This document shows positions 61,760-64,000 of a DNA stretch of 64,000 nucleotides, one piece after another. The notes beneath the pieces were generated by a model. The model saw nothing but the letters and a program-made list of their open reading frames with translations. It was not told the origin of the DNA and made no database searches. The stretch is from Artemia franciscana (lineage: Eukaryota; Arthropoda; Branchiopoda; Anostraca; Artemiidae): positions 620,001 through 684,000 of the forward strand of contig NW_027063596.1 of NCBI RefSeq assembly GCF_032884065.1. The letters are read 5' to 3'. The first letter of the stretch is position 1; every line of letters starts with the position of its first letter. The position numbers and the translations under genes are program-made.

Positions 61760-63240
61760 GAAATCACTAAACAAAGTATCTCATTGACATTGCCAATCCT
61801 AATAAGAATCAGTGGAAACAAACATTTACTGATAAAGAAAAAAATTGGAAGCCCAGGTTTAAGATTTTTTTGGCAGGTTTCTTGACCAGGTTAACATCAG
61901 CCTATTTGAACCCCTCGAACAGGCTGCTCACTTATTTTGTCTTTATCCTTCCAGCATTATCTTATCAATTACCAAAAGATGATTCCTCCTCCTTATCTTC
62001 TCTCCATTTTCTTTCTGAGATCAAAAGCAGAATTGAAAAACTAAGAAAAACAAGTATTTGTCCTTTGTATTTCTTTTAATCACTGTTTTCAGTGACCTCC
62101 TGTCAAAACCGTTGGTTTTCCCTTTGAACGAGAATACAAAGTGTGAGCAATTTACAAAAAAGTGAAAACCAATTTTCCTAACTTCCTCAAATACAAACTC
62201 GGGAAGCATGGCTTTGAAGCCGCCTAATCTTTTTCTCTCACCCCTAGATTTCTTAAATTTCTGAAGGACTCCTTGTACATTGATTAAAACAAAAAGTCAT
62301 TCTACCTACTAAAAGAGGTTTTTTGGAATCTCAATTTGGGGACCACCATTAAAATTCTACCTCCCATTAACAAGTTTTTCTTATCAATCTGATTGGGAAA
62401 ATTCTCGAAGTGCACAAAGCCTGGCCAAACTTAATTTCCATTGATCTTCGAAAAGCTTTTAACTTTGTTAACCGCAATAAATTAGTTGAGAAATTTGTCA
62501 TTGAATTTAATATTAATTCTATCCTTATAAAATGGTTGCCTCATTTTTATCAAAATGCTTGTAGGTAGTCAAATACCAGAATGTCTAGCTCAATGAATTT
62601 GAAAACAATTAAATTCATCAAAAAACGCGGACTCTTTATGATTTTCTAAGCTGATAAGGCTTCATAATCTCATCTTTAAAATAAAAGCTGAGCTAAAAAC
62701 ATTTGAGTAAAAGTGGTTAACGTTACGCCTCCGTTTTGCAAAAAAAAGAACAAAATCTACTGCACGGAAAATATTTTCCTCTAAAGATACTTCCCACTTA
62801 GATTTCTCCCCTCTTGAGTCGCTTCTGCACCCGTTCAATTTCTTTTCCCCTGTTTGCTGATTTATCTCTGTATATAGTTCCCTTCATTACAGAAAAAATA
62901 AACAAATTAGCCCACTAGCTTTTCTCTCTTGTTATTTGATATTGTTGCAACATGAACTTTGTGTTTGTTCACCTGATTTGTTTTCCCTTTTATTTGTAAA
63001 TGTCCCTTCAAAATGTTTTGTATTTACTGAATATTTTTTAATGAGATTTATCGGTTTTTATCTTTTAAATTTACGTTTCACAGTTTAATAATTGACTAAC
63101 AAATGATCTTACATTCTGAAAATTTTTTTATCATTGTTTGCCAGTTGTTTACTTTTATTGTTTGATTTTTATGATTTTTGTTTGTCCTGTTTTTACTTAT
63201 TGACTCTGAAATAAAAATTTGAACCTTTGAAGCCTCTGAC
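61760..63240 (+). pseudogene. LINE remnant with RT motif A
   Basis: 62440-62568 reads IDLRKAFNFVNRNKLVEKFV then INSILIKWLPHFYQNACR and stop. This is the RT motif A pattern (D-x-x-K-A-F-D-x-V) with the second Asp replaced by Asn. Flanking frames (61870-62079 and pieces to ~63200) are broken and not clearly recognisable. The outer limits are estimates. Confidence 0.5.
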
Positions 63241-63705
63241 AATAGCTGTTGGGATCAAGAGTTTTATCTAATACTTTGAGGTGAGACACCTAGAATTGCA
63301 GGACTTTGTAGGTATCCTCTCCATACCCCTCAACAACCCCCTTGGCTCCATATCCTTACCGCTTGGTTTCATAGCCCAGCTATATTCAGCTGTATGAATC
63401 AGATGCATTGACAATAAATATTTACCGTACTGTTTTTACCCTTCTAGATACTAGGTTGCATATCTGAGACTATTCTGTTAGCACTGTAGTACTATTCAGC
63501 ACTTTAATAATTTAATGTGTAATTAGAAAATTAATTGCTGATTTCGTTTCATCGTACTAATTATGGTCTGGTCTACCATTGTTAATTTTACATTTTAATT
63601 CTCAAATAATATAATTAATAACTATAAAATTATGGTTAATTTAATACATTGGGTAATATTTTCAAAATCTTCAACATTGCTCCTTCTTGTTTGTTGGCAA
63701 CTTTC

Positions 63706-63959
63706 CTATGATAGCCTTATTTGGTAGCCTACAGTTTTGGCTGTATACTGCTGCTGGAAAAATGACATCAATTGTAAAGCTGTCATGCCTTTAACATGCC
63801 AAGCGCCTGGACTATCAGCACCAGCCTTCATGATTTGAATCTGACTTCGCATGAGTTTCCTAAGCATAACTTGGAGATGGTATGACTGTTTTGCATTTAT
63901 TCCATCTAGGTAGCAATATTTGCCACTAAATTCAGGCTCAAAAACACGAATAACCATGC
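63706..63959 (-). CDS. Possible exon of an unrecognised gene (minus strand)
   Basis: A minus-strand frame open from the window edge (63996) to a stop at 63706-63708. A good acceptor exists: a T-rich tract then AG at 63961-63960, so an exon could begin at 63959 and read MVIRVFEPEFSGKYCYLDG, then a Lys/Arg/Gln-rich helical stretch and GADSPGAWHVKGMTALQLMS. It could be a terminal exon, or end at a weak donor (GT at 63732-63731). Residue composition is well mixed and protein-like, unlike the AT-driven frames nearby, but I recognise no family. It could be chance or a transposon piece. Confidence 0.4.
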
Positions 63960-64000
63960 CTATAATAAAACAATACAAAGAGGTAAGATTTAACAAAATA

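Overview
This is AT-rich, intron- and repeat-dominated nuclear DNA from an animal, most likely an arthropod or another invertebrate. The evidence is large introns (4-7 kb), GT-AG splice sites, many decayed non-LTR retrotransposons, foldback elements, minisatellites and homopolymer runs. I cannot name the species. I see no bacterial operon, CRISPR array, rRNA or convincing tRNA.

The one confidently recognised host gene is UBA5, the E1-like enzyme that activates UFM1, on the + strand. Five coding exons (2143-2278, 8272-8468, 15049-15235, 19495-19622, 24324-24693) join with consistent splice phases into the last ~339 residues. The nucleotide-binding glycine motif, the active-site Cys, both zinc-binding Cys pairs, the UFM1-interacting WGITLV motif and the C-terminal E2-binding tail are all present. 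The N-terminal exon(s) were not found and probably lie upstream of the window. A tandem duplication just upstream (1707-1965) carries a dead copy of the first visible exon.

A 100-base run of N at 31680-31779 splits the window. Sequence after the gap (31780-~47916) repeats 15542-31679 almost base for base, at an offset of about 16.2 kb with scattered substitutions and indels. The repeat includes UBA5 exons 4 and 5, and the second copy of exon 4 has an in-frame stop. The left piece ends and the repeated piece re-enters inside an 89-bp tandem array. This looks most like two overlapping (probably allelic) contigs placed end to end, with a real 16-kb tandem duplication as the alternative. Entries for the second copy should be read with that in mind.

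Layout: 1-2142 upstream/intronic DNA with diverged repeats; 2143-24693 UBA5, whose introns hold a 50-bp minisatellite (2705-3425), a foldback repeat family (5560-7950), palindromic AT repeats (10130-10790), (TA)n, an inverted-repeat element (15317-15519) and two retrotransposon remnants; 24694-31679 3' flank with a second copy of the foldback family and two more retrotransposon remnants; 31780-47916 the duplicate; 47775-49298 an 89-bp satellite, followed by older relatives of it to ~50490; ~50840-54745 a degenerate APE-type LINE with ORF1 zinc knuckles, endonuclease and reverse transcriptase; 55190-58860 two interleaved minisatellites; 58870-64000 mostly featureless AT-rich DNA with one LINE remnant, and an unrecognised possible minus-strand exon at 63706-63959.

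I found no convincing new multi-gene system. The most useful observations are the duplicated/overlapping assembly with a nonsense allele of UBA5, the two small tandem duplications that copied UBA5 exon edges and splice sites, and the layered structure of the satellites and foldback repeats.
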